DNA from: Methylobacterium brachiatum
GTDB lineage: Bacteria; Pseudomonadota; Alphaproteobacteria; Rhizobiales; Beijerinckiaceae
NCBI RefSeq assembly: GCF_020523825.1
Contig: NZ_JAJALK010000004.1
Span: 310,001 to 374,000 of the forward strand
Reading direction: 5' to 3'
Length of the DNA stretch: 64,000 nucleotides
Every line of letters begins with the position of its first letter. The first letter of the stretch is position 1. Below, in pieces: positions 23,742-32,332 of the stretch. The notes under the pieces were generated by a model that had not been told where the DNA came from, made no database searches, and saw nothing but the letters and a program-made list of their open reading frames with translations. The translations under genes and the position numbers were made by a program.

Positions 23742-24731
23742 GTGACCCTCCTGATCCTCCTCATCGCCGTCGCCCTGGTCTTCGATTTCCTGAACGGGCT
23801 GCACGACGCGGCCAATTCGATCGCCACCATCGTGTCGACCCGGGTGCTCGCACCCCGCTACGCCGTCATCTGGGCGGCGTTCTTCAACTTCGTGGCGTTC
23901 CTGATCTTCGGTTTGCATGTAGCCAGCACGGTGGGATCGGGCATCGTCGACGTCACCATGGTGACCGACCGGGTGATCCTGGGCGCGCTCGGCGGTGCGA
24001 TCAGCTGGAACCTGATCACCTGGTATGCCGGCATCCCGTCCTCGAGCTCGCACGCCCTGATCGGCGGCCTGCTCGGGGCCGGCATCGCCAAGGCGGGCCT
24101 GACCGCGATCGTCTGGCCCGGGGTGATCGCCACCAGCGCCGCGATCGTGCTTTCCCCGGCCCTGGGCTTCGGCCTCGGGCTGCTGCTGATGCTGGCGGTG
24201 TCGTGGATCTTCGTGCGCGCGACGCCCCACGCGGTGGACCGGCTGTTCCGGGGGATGCAGTTCGTCTCGGCCTCGCTCTACTCGCTCGGCCATGGCGGCA
24301 ACGACGCGCAGAAGACCATGGGGATCATCGCGGTGCTGCTCTACGCCCACGGGGAGGCGGGCGGCGCGTTCCACGTCCCGCTCTGGGTGGTGCTGTCCTG
24401 CCAGACCGCCATGGCGCTCGGCACGCTGCTCGGCGGCTGGCGCATCGTCCACACGATGGGCTCGAAGATCACCCGGCTGTCGCCGATGCAGGGCTTCTGC
24501 GCCGAGACCGGCGGGGCCGTGACCCTGTTCGCCGCCACCGCGTTCGGGATCCCGGTCTCGACCACCCATACGATCACCGGGGCGATCATCGGCGTCGGCG
24601 CGGCCAAGCGCGTCTCGGCGGTGCGCTGGAACGTCGCCCAGGGGATCGTGGTCGCCTGGGTGGTCACGATGCCGGCCGCGGCCCTGGTGGCGGCCCTGGT
24701 CTACGGCGTCGCGGGCTTCGTGCTGCCGTGA
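23742..24731 (+). CDS. PiT family inorganic phosphate transporter
   Basis: This 329-aa membrane protein carries the two PiT signatures: GLHDAANSIATIVSTRVLAP near residue 20 and GGNDAQKTMG near residue 185, plus IPVSTTHTITGAI near the C-terminus. These proteins import metal-phosphate complexes by proton symport. Ten hydrophobic segments can be counted, close to the family norm. The start is GTG, 9 bp after the DUF47 stop. The pair DUF47-PiT is a common low-affinity phosphate system. Confidence 0.95.
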   Translation: MTLLILLIAVALVFDFLNGLHDAANSIATIVSTRVLAPRYAVIWAAFFNFVAFLIFGLHVASTVGSGIVDVTMVTDRVILGALGGAISWNLITWYAGIPSSSSHALIGGLLGAGIAKAGLTAIVWPGVIATSAAIVLSPALGFGLGLLLMLAVSWIFVRATPHAVDRLFRGMQFVSASLYSLGHGGNDAQKTMGIIAVLLYAHGEAGGAFHVPLWVVLSCQTAMALGTLLGGWRIVHTMGSKITRLSPMQGFCAETGGAVTLFAATAFGIPVSTTHTITGAIIGVGAAKRVSAVRWNVAQGIVVAWVVTMPAAALVAALVYGVAGFVLP

Positions 24732-24807
24732 CCGGCCGGCGCGCGAGCAGGATTGTTGCACCGGTAACGCTAAATTTTAGCTCGCCGATATAGCAAATTG
24801 TATAGGA

Positions 24808-25083
24808 TTGTGGTGTAAATTTTACTATTCCTCAATCAGGGTCCAGTTGTTGCTTATCGCGGCCCTCCTATTCGTGGTCGGTGTGCTGGAAGGCTGGCGC
24901 TACCGGGCCCAGATGGTGGTGGCGAGCTCGATGCTCATCGCCCTCGTCTGCCTGCCGCTCTGGGCGCTCACCGCCACGATCGACGCCGAGAAGCTCCTGG
25001 TGCTGCTCGCCTACCTGGCCGCGCATCAATCCGGCTACCTCGTGGGGGCCTATGTCGGCGCCGGCCTCCACCGGGATCGGTGA
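24808..25083 (+). CDS. Small membrane protein of unknown function
   Basis: This frame of up to 91 aa has three hydrophobic segments (residues 12-28, 36-55 and 60-85) and ends in a short charged tail. The only start for the full frame is a TTG at 24808; an internal TTG or GTG near residue 13 would equally well preserve the helices. The upstream 70 bp are AT-rich, which fits a promoter. No family could be assigned. It converges with another small membrane protein 6 bp away. Confidence 0.5.
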   Translation: MWCKFYYSSIRVQLLLIAALLFVVGVLEGWRYRAQMVVASSMLIALVCLPLWALTATIDAEKLLVLLAYLAAHQSGYLVGAYVGAGLHRDR

Positions 25084-25089
25084 ACCCGC

Positions 25090-25233
25090 TCACCAGGTCC
25101 AGACGACCCGGCCCGTATAGAGATAGATCACCACCCAGATCCCGATCGACACGGTCAGCCACGTCACGACGACTGGTAGCGGCGGCTTCTCACCCGACTC
25201 GCGGCGCAGTCTCGCGAATGCGTCTTTCACCAT
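25090..25233 (-). CDS. Single-span small membrane protein
   Basis: This 47-aa protein reads MVKDAFARLRRESGEKPPLP followed by a hydrophobic helix with WLTVSIGIWVVIYLYTG. A GGGAGG motif stands just before the ATG, although the spacing of about 4 nt is short. The basic N-terminus and single helix suggest an N-in membrane anchor. Function is unknown. It follows the TonB-domain gene by 119 bp on the same strand. Confidence 0.55.
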   Translation of the reverse strand: MVKDAFARLRRESGEKPPLPVVVTWLTVSIGIWVVIYLYTGRVVWTW

Positions 25234-25352
25234 CAGCCTCCCGTGCGCGACCTGCGCTGCAGACGCGAACGGAAGGAATCCAGGGAAAGTTTCAGGCTGC
25301 CGCCGCATCGGCCCGCGAGCGCCGGGACGGGCGCCCTCGGGTCGCGCGGGGC

Positions 25353-25733
25353 TCAGCGCCCGAACTGCACCGGAACGCTGAGGTCGGCCACCCCGGTCTC
25401 GGCCAGCAGCTCGGCGGGGGGCGCCTTGAACGGGCTCGCCCCCTGCACCGCCCGGAGCGCCCGCTGGTCGAGGCCGCGCGAGCCCGAGCTGCGCTCGATC
25501 TCGGCCTGGCGCACCGCGCCGTCGGCGGCGATCTCGACGCGCACCACCACCGTGCCGGCCGCCCCGCGGGTGTTCCCGCGCCGGTCGGCCCGATCGACCG
25601 CGTCGATCCGCGTGACGAGGGCCGACAGCCAATGGCGCACCGCGGGGGAGACGCCCGTCCGCGCCTCCGCCAGCCAGGGCACCAGCAGGAGACCGAGCAC
25701 GACGGTTCCGTGAGTCAGCAGACGTGACGACAT
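25353..25733 (-). CDS. TonB C-terminal-domain secreted protein
   Basis: This 126-aa protein has an N-terminal signal or anchor (residues 8-23, VVLGLLLVPWLAEA). A TonB C-terminal-type domain follows: the pattern GTVVVRVEIAADGAVRQAEI, then SSGSRGLDQRALRAVQGASPF, typical of TonB-family energy transducer C-termini (beta strand, helix, beta strand). It lacks the long proline-rich spacer and a regular N-terminal TonB transmembrane helix, so it probably acts as a periplasmic domain and not as a full transducer. No ExbB/ExbD genes are nearby. Confidence 0.8.
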   Translation of the reverse strand: MSSRLLTHGTVVLGLLLVPWLAEARTGVSPAVRHWLSALVTRIDAVDRADRRGNTRGAAGTVVVRVEIAADGAVRQAEIERSSGSRGLDQRALRAVQGASPFKAPPAELLAETGVADLSVPVQFGR

Positions 25734-26143
25734 GCTGGAACAACGACCCTGTGGCTGATTGGTAGCCCGGCTATCCTCACGCCGAAGGGTTTACCGGTCG
25801 TGACCCTGCGGGCGAGCCGATGCGACGCGATACCCGCGGTGATACCGGACGCCGCGCGGACGCGACGCCGCGGTTTGCGAGCCGTGCCTCCCTGCGCACC
25901 GGGCTCGACCCGGGCCGGCACGGCGTATCGGGCGTGCGCGGGGGAAACTTGATCCAGGATGTGAAAGCCGCCTAGCCTCGCGCTTATGAACGACGATACC
26001 CCGGTTTCGACCCAAGGGGTCGCCGCGGTCATCCGCCCGGACACGGGCCGGACCTGCGGCGGCGCCCGGCAAGTCCCCGCCCGGACACGCCCGAAACCCC
26101 GGTGCGGCTTCCGCATTCACCCTTGATCCAGGAGAAGGCCCAC
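25734..26143. other. Intergenic region without a confident gene
   Basis: This 410-bp stretch shows a 47-codon frame starting at 25986 (MNDDTPVSTQGVAAV...) with no family signature. The word CTTGATCCAGGA occurs at about 25950 and again at 26121, just before the next gene. It probably holds two divergent promoters. Confidence 0.4.
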
Positions 26144-26389
26144 ATGACCCGATTGGCGGAGCTGCAGAGCGACCCCGCATTCCAGCAAGCCGTGCTCGCG
26201 GTGCGCGGTGCGGCCAGCACGCTGAGCGGCCGCGCCGTCACCGCGGAGGAAGCCAGCTTCCTGGTCGGCATCGCGCTGGCGACCTTCGCCAGCTCCGGCG
26301 GCCTCAACGAGCCGAGCCTCAGCCGCCTCGCCCGGTTCTCCGACACGGTCGGGCAGAACGAGACCGTCGACAGCCTGATGAAGCACTGA
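26144..26389 (+). CDS. Conserved-looking small cytoplasmic protein
   Basis: This 81-aa protein has a strong Shine-Dalgarno (AGGAGAAGG) and reads as an amphipathic helical protein (AVLAVRGAASTLSGRAVTAE, then FLVGIALATFASSGGL). No signal peptide or known domain was recognised. It converges with the membrane protein at 26435 with 45 bp between. Translation is likely but function is unknown. Confidence 0.6.
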   Translation: MTRLAELQSDPAFQQAVLAVRGAASTLSGRAVTAEEASFLVGIALATFASSGGLNEPSLSRLARFSDTVGQNETVDSLMKH

Positions 26390-26434
26390 GGACGACTCCG
26401 GCGTCCAGGCCCGGCGAAGGCCCGGTGGAACCGG

Positions 26435-26716
26435 CTACAGAAAGCCGATCCGCCGGGCCAGCATCACGACCAGGGCCAGGCAGGCCGCGAGGCTGACCCC
26501 AAGCATCGCGACATTCGTCCAGAACCGGACCGGCCGGCTGGAGCCCTCGATCCCGCTGGCGCGCAGCCTGACCCAGGGAACGTAGAGGAAGAGCGCCACC
26601 ACCGTCAGGACCAGGAACGCGAAGGTGGCGAACCGGCCGGACAACAGCGCGGCCCCGGCCAGGACGGTCCAGCCGAGGACGATGCCCACCATGGTGAAAA
26701 GGGCCGTCGTGTTCAC
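26435..26716 (-). CDS. Three-helix membrane protein of unknown function
   Basis: This 93-aa protein has three hydrophobic segments (approximately residues 7-27, 31-49 and 68-88). I chose a GTG at 26716, which has GAGGG 11 nt upstream and keeps the first helix near the N-terminus; a longer frame to 26767 adds only Arg/Asp-rich residues. No family is recognised. Confidence 0.5.
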   Translation of the reverse strand: MNTTALFTMVGIVLGWTVLAGAALLSGRFATFAFLVLTVVALFLYVPWVRLRASGIEGSSRPVRFWTNVAMLGVSLAACLALVVMLARRIGFL

Positions 26717-26889
26717 GTCCGCATCATCCCTCACGCGGATGCATCGGTCCGCAATCCTGCGCGGCACGAAGGCCTGACCGGATCACGGCCGGTTCTCGTA
26801 CGATCCGCGGCGCGGGTTCAACGCGCAGCGCAAGGGTTCGCGAGAACCGTGAACCAACTACGCTGACCTGGGGATGTTCGAGAGATGTC

Positions 26890-26964
26890 TGGTGCTGCGA
26901 GACAGGATTGAACTGTCGACCTCTTCATTACCAATGAAGTGCTCTACCACTGAGCTACCGCAGC
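26890..26964 (-). tRNA. tRNA-Thr (anticodon GGT)
   Basis: The minus strand folds as a cloverleaf: acceptor GCTGCGG/TCGCAGC, D-arm GCTC..GAGC, anticodon stem CTTCA/TGAAG around loop TTGGTAA, T-arm GACAG-TTCAATC-CTGTC. The discriminator is A, with CCA encoded at the 3' end. Anticodon GGT reads ACC/ACU threonine codons. It stands alone between a small membrane protein and a Nudix gene. Confidence 0.95.
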
Positions 26965-27049
26965 AAGCGCCGTGGCGACCCCGCTGGGGGGCGTGTCCGT
27001 CCGGCTGAGAGGGGCCATAAAGGATCGACGGGGCGTTGGCAACGGTCGA

Positions 27050-27643
27050 TTACGCGTCCGTCGGTTTAACTTGGCGGCAGGCGGCGCGAATGATCGCCGC
27101 GAGGCCCGGCTCGGACACGGCCTCGGCCGCCTCCGCCGGGGTGAACCAGCGCAGCTCGCGCTGGTGGACCTCGGGGAAGTTCTTGAGCTGCTTGCGCACC
27201 TCGAGCGGGAAGACCTTCACCTGGCACAGGACGGCATCCAGGTTCTTCAGGCGCTTCTGGTAGAAATAATAGCCGAGCGGCCGCTTGCCGACGTCGCCGC
27301 GCAGGCCGGCCTCCTCGTAGGCTTCGCGGGCCGCCGCCTCGAACGGCTTGCGGCCCTTCATCGGCCAGCCCTTCGGGATCACCCAGCGCCGGCTCTCCCG
27401 CGAGGTCACCAGCAGGATACGGTTCTCACCGTCGCTCCCCAGCTGGAACGGCAGGACGCCGACCTGGCGGCGCGGCTCGGCCTCGTCCTCGACGGCGGCC
27501 GTCACGGCCGCACCGGGCGGGACGAAACCCGTATGGAGCCCCGCCGGGTCGGCAGCGGGACTGGAAGGTGAAGCGGCGAACGGATGGTCGGGCCCTCGAT
27601 CGGCGGTTGCCTGAAGCAGCAAGAAAATACGCTGTATCAGCAA
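27050..27643 (-). CDS. Nudix hydrolase (DIPP/Ap4A-type)
   Basis: This 197-aa protein has a Nudix box GRKPFEAAAREAYEEAGLRG (G-x5-E-x7-REUxEExGU) and the adjoining KGWPMKG motif, with RRWVIPKGW typical of the diphosphoinositol-polyphosphate phosphohydrolase / diadenosine polyphosphate branch. It hydrolyses a nucleoside diphosphate linked to another moiety; the substrate is not defined. The N-terminal 45 residues are low-complexity, so a downstream start is possible. It lies on the minus strand after hemY, 104 bp away, and may be transcribed separately. Confidence 0.88.
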   Translation of the reverse strand: MLIQRIFLLLQATADRGPDHPFAASPSSPAADPAGLHTGFVPPGAAVTAAVEDEAEPRRQVGVLPFQLGSDGENRILLVTSRESRRWVIPKGWPMKGRKPFEAAAREAYEEAGLRGDVGKRPLGYYFYQKRLKNLDAVLCQVKVFPLEVRKQLKNFPEVHQRELRWFTPAEAAEAVSEPGLAAIIRAACRQVKPTDA

Positions 27644-27747
27644 CAGCCGTCAACGTAACCGCGCGAGCCAAGGAGAAGTTCAGCACAAAACTGATAATTC
27701 CACCCGAGCTCTTTTGTTAACCGACTAACGTCAGGCCCGCCGCCGCA

Positions 27748-29250
27748 CTATCCGGCCCTCCGGACCGGATGTTCGCCGGCGGCCGGGACCGCGGCGGCCG
27801 CCATCCCGGCCGAGACCGGATCCGCCGCCGGGGCAGGGGCGGTCTTGCTCGCGGGCATGATGGTCGGAAGCGGGGCGGCCGGCGTCGGGGCCGGATGTGC
27901 CGGGACGAGAACGGGCTGCGTCTCCTCGGGTTCCTCCGGCTCCATCGCGGGGGCGGCGGCCGCCAGCGTGTTCGGGGGCTCGCGCCACACGAAGGCGTCG
28001 AGCCGGCCGGTGACCGGCGAGACCGGCGCCCAGGTGTCGGAGGCGATCCCGTCGGCGATCCAGACCGGGTCGCGCGGCGCCCGGGCCGCCCGGGCCAGCC
28101 ATTCGCGGGCCTGTCCCGACGCGGCACCGTGCTCGGCCTCCTCGATCGCCGCCATCATCAGGCTGGAGCGCACGGTCGGGCGGTCGGCGAGCAGCGGCTT
28201 CAAGGCCTCCCGGGCCCGGCCGTAATCGCGGGCATCGAGCGCCGCCTGCGCCACGGCGAGACGGGATTCCGGATCCCAGGAGGACAGCTTGGCCAGGGTC
28301 TCGGCCCGGGCCAGGCGGTCGCGGACCGAATCGCCGGGGCGCAGGCCGAGATAGACCTTGGCGAGGTCGGGATGCGGATTGGCCTTCCAGGCCGTCTCGA
28401 CGACCTTGGCGGCCTTGCGCAGGTCGCCCCGGCGGGACAGGAGCCGGCCGGCGATGCGGGCCGCCGGGACCAGGTCGGGGGCGAGCTTGACCGCCTGCAG
28501 CGCACGTTCCGCGGCGAGCTCGGGCGCGCCGGCCTCGCGCTCGCCGGCGATCGCCGTCAGCAGCACGGCGCGCTGGCGCCGGGCGGTCGGCTTGTCGATC
28601 AGTCCGAGCGACGAGCGGCGCTCGATGGTCTCCAGGGCCGAGGCCCAGTCGCCGTCGGCGGATTGCGCCTCGAGCATCGCCTCGTTGGCCCAGGTGACGC
28701 TCGGGGCGAGGCGGGCGGCCTCCACCGCGTAGGCGCGGGCGGCGGTCTCGTCCTCGCGGCGGCGGGCCTCCACGAACAGGCCGCGCAGGCCGAGGACCCG
28801 GGTCTCGGGGTCGTCGACCATGCGCTGGAAGGCGCTCTCGGCGGCGTCGCGGTCGCCCGAGATCTGGGCCGCCTGCGCCTTGAGCAGCAGGGTCAGCGGC
28901 TCGGGCCCGAGCAGCCGCTCGGCATCCCCGGCATAGCGGCGGGCGGCGAGCGGATCGCCCGAGCCCACCGCCACCATCCCGCGCGAGAGGGCGGACAGGC
29001 CCTTGGCGCGGCGGCGCTCGGCCGAGCCGCGGACCAGCGCCTCCGGCAGGCCGATCACGCCGCGCACGATCGCCCAGAGCAGGCCGAGGACGATCGCGGC
29101 CGCGATGACGCCCACCAGGGCGACCGCGAGGCTGGTGCCGATCTGGTAGCCGTTCCAGACGATGGTGACGGTGCCGGGCCGGTCGGCGATCCAGACCGCC
29201 CCGAAGGCGGCGAGTGCGAGCAGGGCCAGGAAGGCGAGGGCGCGCCACAT
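27748..29250 (-). CDS. hemY: HemY domain protein (tetratricopeptide, haem locus)
   Basis: This 500-aa protein has two N-terminal transmembrane helices (residues 5-22 and 40-62) enclosing the HemY_N signature GTVTIVWNGYQIGTS. Helical repeats with TPR character follow (for example LARAETLAKLSSWDPESRLAVAQAALDARDYGRAREALKPLL), ending in a Pro/Ala tail. HemY proteins are inner-membrane scaffolds in haem biosynthesis gene clusters; they are unrelated to protoporphyrinogen oxidase HemY of Gram-positives. The start at 29250 is supported by AGGAGA. It is the last gene of the galM-like - hemD - mic60 - hemY operon. Confidence 0.9.
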   Translation of the reverse strand: MWRALAFLALLALAAFGAVWIADRPGTVTIVWNGYQIGTSLAVALVGVIAAAIVLGLLWAIVRGVIGLPEALVRGSAERRRAKGLSALSRGMVAVGSGDPLAARRYAGDAERLLGPEPLTLLLKAQAAQISGDRDAAESAFQRMVDDPETRVLGLRGLFVEARRREDETAARAYAVEAARLAPSVTWANEAMLEAQSADGDWASALETIERRSSLGLIDKPTARRQRAVLLTAIAGEREAGAPELAAERALQAVKLAPDLVPAARIAGRLLSRRGDLRKAAKVVETAWKANPHPDLAKVYLGLRPGDSVRDRLARAETLAKLSSWDPESRLAVAQAALDARDYGRAREALKPLLADRPTVRSSLMMAAIEEAEHGAASGQAREWLARAARAPRDPVWIADGIASDTWAPVSPVTGRLDAFVWREPPNTLAAAAPAMEPEEPEETQPVLVPAHPAPTPAAPLPTIMPASKTAPAPAADPVSAGMAAAAVPAAGEHPVRRAG

Positions 29251-29373
29251 GGGGTCAGTGTCTCCTGTCGATGGCCGCCGGGCGGCCGCCGCTGGGTCCG
29301 GAAGGGGCGGGGCCGCTGGGGGCCCGCCCGGATTTGATGCAGCCGCGCAGCGCGCGGGTCGGCGCCGTCACGC

Positions 29374-31515
29374 CTAGCGGCCGGATGACGCCGCCGGAGC
29401 GGCACCGGGAGCCGGATCCGTCGGCAGGGCCTTGAAGGCGCCGGCGAGCAGCGTCCGCACGGCCTCCTCGGCGGCGGCCCGGGCTTTCAGCTTGGCGGCG
29501 AAATCCCCCGCCTGGTCCCGCGCCTCGGCCGGCAGCGCGGCGAAGGCCGCGGAGGCCGCCGGGAGGTCGCCGCGGTCGAGGGCCGCCTGGACCTTGGCCT
29601 CAGGCTCGTCGGACGCCTCCGGCGTCGCGGACGGCGTATCGACCTTGCGGACCTGCACGAGGCCGTCGGCCATGCTCAGGAGCTTGGTGCGGAAATCGCC
29701 GGCCTCGGCCGCGCTCTTGGCCCGCTGCTGCCGGCGCTTGGCCGCGATCTGCTCGGCGATAGGCCGGAAGTCGTTGGCGAGCTGCGCCGTCGTGGGCGCG
29801 CCGGATTCGGCGAAGGGCGCGAGCGCCGCCGCCTGGGATTCGGCGCCGGGATCGAGCTTGCGCAGGGTCGCGAGCGGCTCCGCGTAGGGCATACCGGCGG
29901 CGAGCGCCGACGCCACCCGGTCGGCCACCACGACCCGCAGGGCCGCCTGGACGGTGGCGACCTCGGCGCGCTGGGCCAGGCCCTTGTCGAGGGCTGCGAT
30001 CCTGTCGGCCTGCTCCTGCAGGCGGCGATCGACCGCCTTCGCGGCCTCGGCCGCCTGAGCCTGGCCGGCCTCGGCGGCGGTGCGGCTCGCCTGCGTCGCC
30101 GCCTGGACCGCCTCGGTGGCGGCCTTCACGCGGGAATCGAGGGCCTGCTGCAGCGAATCGAGGCGCTGCCCGAGGGCGGCGTCAGCCTCGGCATTGGCCT
30201 TGGTCCGCTGCTCGACCTGACCCTGCAGGGCGGCGATCTTCTTCGACGCCTCGGCGACCTCGCCCTTGGCGGACTGATCCGATTCGAGCGCCTTCACCCG
30301 CGCATCGAGATCGGCCACCTGCTTCGGATCGATGGCCTGGACCGCGCCGAGCTTCGAATCGCCCTGCTGGTCGCGACCGGGCTCACGGCCGGGCTCCTCC
30401 TGGAGTGCGGCGACCCGCTGATCGAGGCTGTCGAGCCGCGCCGCGAGATCGGCCGGCACGGCCGGGGCCGCCCCGGGGGCCTGACCCTCCGTGGGGGTGC
30501 CGCCGGGCGCCGGGGTCTTCTCCAGCGCCTGCCGGGCCGCGGTCTCGGCGGCGGCGACGCGCTTGTCGAGCTCGGTGAGGGCGTCGCGGGGGGCGAGCCC
30601 GTCCACGCGCTTGTCTAGCGAAGCGACCTGGCCGGACAGGGACGGATCGGCGGCGTTCGGGCGCAGCATGCCGCCGATTCCGGCGCGCTCGGCGCCAAAC
30701 AGCGCGCCCGCGCCGATCAGGCCGCCGAGCAGGCCGGCCGCCGCCAGCGAGCCGAACCCGGCCCGGGCGCGCCCCGGCTGCGGGCTCGGGACCGTCACGG
30801 CCTTCCCGCCCGGGACCGGTCCCTTCGGGGGCTCCTTGCCGGCATCCTTCGGCGTGTCCTTCGCTGCGTCCTTCGGCGTCTCCTTGCCGGGCGGCGGCGG
30901 ATCGGGGATGCGCTTGGCCTTGAGATCGAGGATCGGGCCGGCCGTCACCGCGGCGGACGCGGCGCCGGCCGCGGTGGCGCCGGGTCGGGGCGTGCCGCCC
31001 GCCTGCGCACCCGGGCCGGGCTGACCGGGCTTGCCGGGATCCGGTTTGGCCGCCTCCGGCTTGCCGGGATCCGCTTTGCCGGGCTCGACCTTCGCACCCG
31101 CCGTCGCGGGACCGGTTGCGCCGGTGGCGCCGGGTTGCGACGCCGGGGCCTTGCCGTCACCCGGACGGCCGGACGGCCCCGGGCCGGACTTCGCGAGATC
31201 CGCGGCGCCCACCGGCGTGGTCGGTTTGCCGGCTTCGGGCCTGCCCTCGGTCGCGCCGAGGCCGCCCGGCTTGGCGGTCGTGACCGGCTCGGTCGCCGGC
31301 TTGGGCGGCGTGGCACTCGGCGCCTGATTCGCGGCGGCCTGCGCGGGCTTGGCGCCGCCGACTGCGGGCGCCGGCGACTTCGCCCCGGGCTTCACGTCGC
31401 CGGGCCTGGCATCGCCGGGCTTGGCATCGCCGGACTTGGCATCGCCGGACTTGACCTCGTCCGGCTTCGGACCGCCGGTTCCGGGCTTGTCGGCGTCGCT
31501 GGGTGGTGGCGTCAC
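29374..31515 (-). CDS. Mic60/mitofilin homologue (COG4223) of the haem locus
   Basis: This 713-aa protein belongs to the alphaproteobacterial Mic60 (mitofilin-type, COG4223) family. It has a long disordered Pro/Gly/Lys/Ala-rich N-terminus with pentad repeats (KSGDAKSGDAKPGDARPGD near residue 22), one transmembrane helix near residues 252-272 (FGSLAAAGLLGGLIGAGALF), an extended coiled coil (residues 290-560), and a C-terminal mitofilin-type region ending with AALDRGDLPAASAAFAALP. In this lineage Mic60 bends intracytoplasmic membranes and is encoded between hemD and hemY, exactly as here. The GTG at 31515 is chosen because GGAGG sits 8 nt upstream; in-frame starts at 31647 and 31725 lie inside hemD and would make the protein overlap it. 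It is separated by 94 bp from hemD and by 123 bp from hemY. Confidence 0.85.
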   Translation of the reverse strand: MTPPPSDADKPGTGGPKPDEVKSGDAKSGDAKPGDARPGDVKPGAKSPAPAVGGAKPAQAAANQAPSATPPKPATEPVTTAKPGGLGATEGRPEAGKPTTPVGAADLAKSGPGPSGRPGDGKAPASQPGATGATGPATAGAKVEPGKADPGKPEAAKPDPGKPGQPGPGAQAGGTPRPGATAAGAASAAVTAGPILDLKAKRIPDPPPPGKETPKDAAKDTPKDAGKEPPKGPVPGGKAVTVPSPQPGRARAGFGSLAAAGLLGGLIGAGALFGAERAGIGGMLRPNAADPSLSGQVASLDKRVDGLAPRDALTELDKRVAAAETAARQALEKTPAPGGTPTEGQAPGAAPAVPADLAARLDSLDQRVAALQEEPGREPGRDQQGDSKLGAVQAIDPKQVADLDARVKALESDQSAKGEVAEASKKIAALQGQVEQRTKANAEADAALGQRLDSLQQALDSRVKAATEAVQAATQASRTAAEAGQAQAAEAAKAVDRRLQEQADRIAALDKGLAQRAEVATVQAALRVVVADRVASALAAGMPYAEPLATLRKLDPGAESQAAALAPFAESGAPTTAQLANDFRPIAEQIAAKRRQQRAKSAAEAGDFRTKLLSMADGLVQVRKVDTPSATPEASDEPEAKVQAALDRGDLPAASAAFAALPAEARDQAGDFAAKLKARAAAEEAVRTLLAGAFKALPTDPAPGAAPAASSGR

Positions 31516-31609
31516 GGGCAAGTCCTCCAACTCTTCGGCGTCGCCGCGCCCCCGTAGCACCGCCGCGGCACCGGGCGCGAGGGCGAGATACGGCGGCTCT
31601 GTCGCTCTG

Positions 31610-32329
31610 TCACCGCGCGCCGTCACCGAGGCGAGGCGCAAGGGCATCGAGCAGGTCCGTTTCCCGCGGTCGTCCCGCGACGAAATGGACCGCGACGCCG
31701 GCTGCTTCCAGGGGAAACGCGACATCAGCCGACAGGCAGTAATGCCTCAGGCGGCGGAAAGCTCCGCCGTGTCCCGATTGGTCTGCGAGCGCCAGGGCGA
31801 CGGCCGCGCTGCGGCGGGAATAATGCAGCGCGGCATCGAGCGCCCCGGCGGCCAGCGCGGCGTTCACGGCATCGGGCAGGGCGGGCACGGGCTCCGCCGC
31901 GTAGGCGACGAGGATGGCGACCGCGAATCCGGCCGCCGCCAGGCTCGAACCGGGCTCGGCCTTGCGCTCCGCCCCGGTGGCGTGGAGCAGCCGGGCGCCC
32001 GGCGGCAGGCTCTCGGCGACCAGGGCGGCGAGCCCGGCCGCGTCGCCCGACCCCTCGCGCACCGGCCCGAGCCCGGCCGCGCGCGCCAGGGCGGCGGTGC
32101 GAGCCCCCACCGCGAAGACCGGCAGGCCCCGCAGGGCGGCGGCGTCCCGGAGCGCCGGCACGGCGTTGGCGCTGGTGAGCAGCAGGCCGTCGAAGGGTCC
32201 CTCGGGCGGCGCCGCGCCGGTCGGCCGCACCGCCAGCACGGGGGCGACGAGGGGCGCATGCCCCCGCGCCGCCAGCGCCGCGCCGGTCCGGGAGGCCCCC
32301 GGCTCGGGCCGGGCGACCCAGACGCGCAA
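31610..32329 (-). CDS. hemD: Uroporphyrinogen-III synthase
   Basis: This 239-aa protein converts hydroxymethylbilane into uroporphyrinogen III, the first cyclic tetrapyrrole. It shows the HemD pattern MRVWVARPEPGASRTGAALA, the strand-turn DGLLLTSANAVPAL, the hinge FAVGARTAALARAAGL and LHYSRRSAAVALALA near the C-terminus. The start is a TTG, 3 bp after the stop of the galM-like gene, and within reach of its GGAAGG Shine-Dalgarno. The usual upstream neighbour hemC (bilane synthase) is missing from this operon. Confidence 0.9.
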   Translation of the reverse strand: MRVWVARPEPGASRTGAALAARGHAPLVAPVLAVRPTGAAPPEGPFDGLLLTSANAVPALRDAAALRGLPVFAVGARTAALARAAGLGPVREGSGDAAGLAALVAESLPPGARLLHATGAERKAEPGSSLAAAGFAVAILVAYAAEPVPALPDAVNAALAAGALDAALHYSRRSAAVALALADQSGHGGAFRRLRHYCLSADVAFPLEAAGVAVHFVAGRPRETDLLDALAPRLGDGAR

Positions 32330-32332
32330 CCG

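Noticed and set aside
25986..26129. A 47-codon frame (MNDDTPVSTQ...)
   Set aside because: No family signature and no Shine-Dalgarno; not supported as a gene.
31516..31725. An extended mic60 N-terminus starting at 31725 or 31647
   Set aside because: It overlaps hemD and has no Shine-Dalgarno, whereas the GTG at 31515 has GGAGG at 8 nt.
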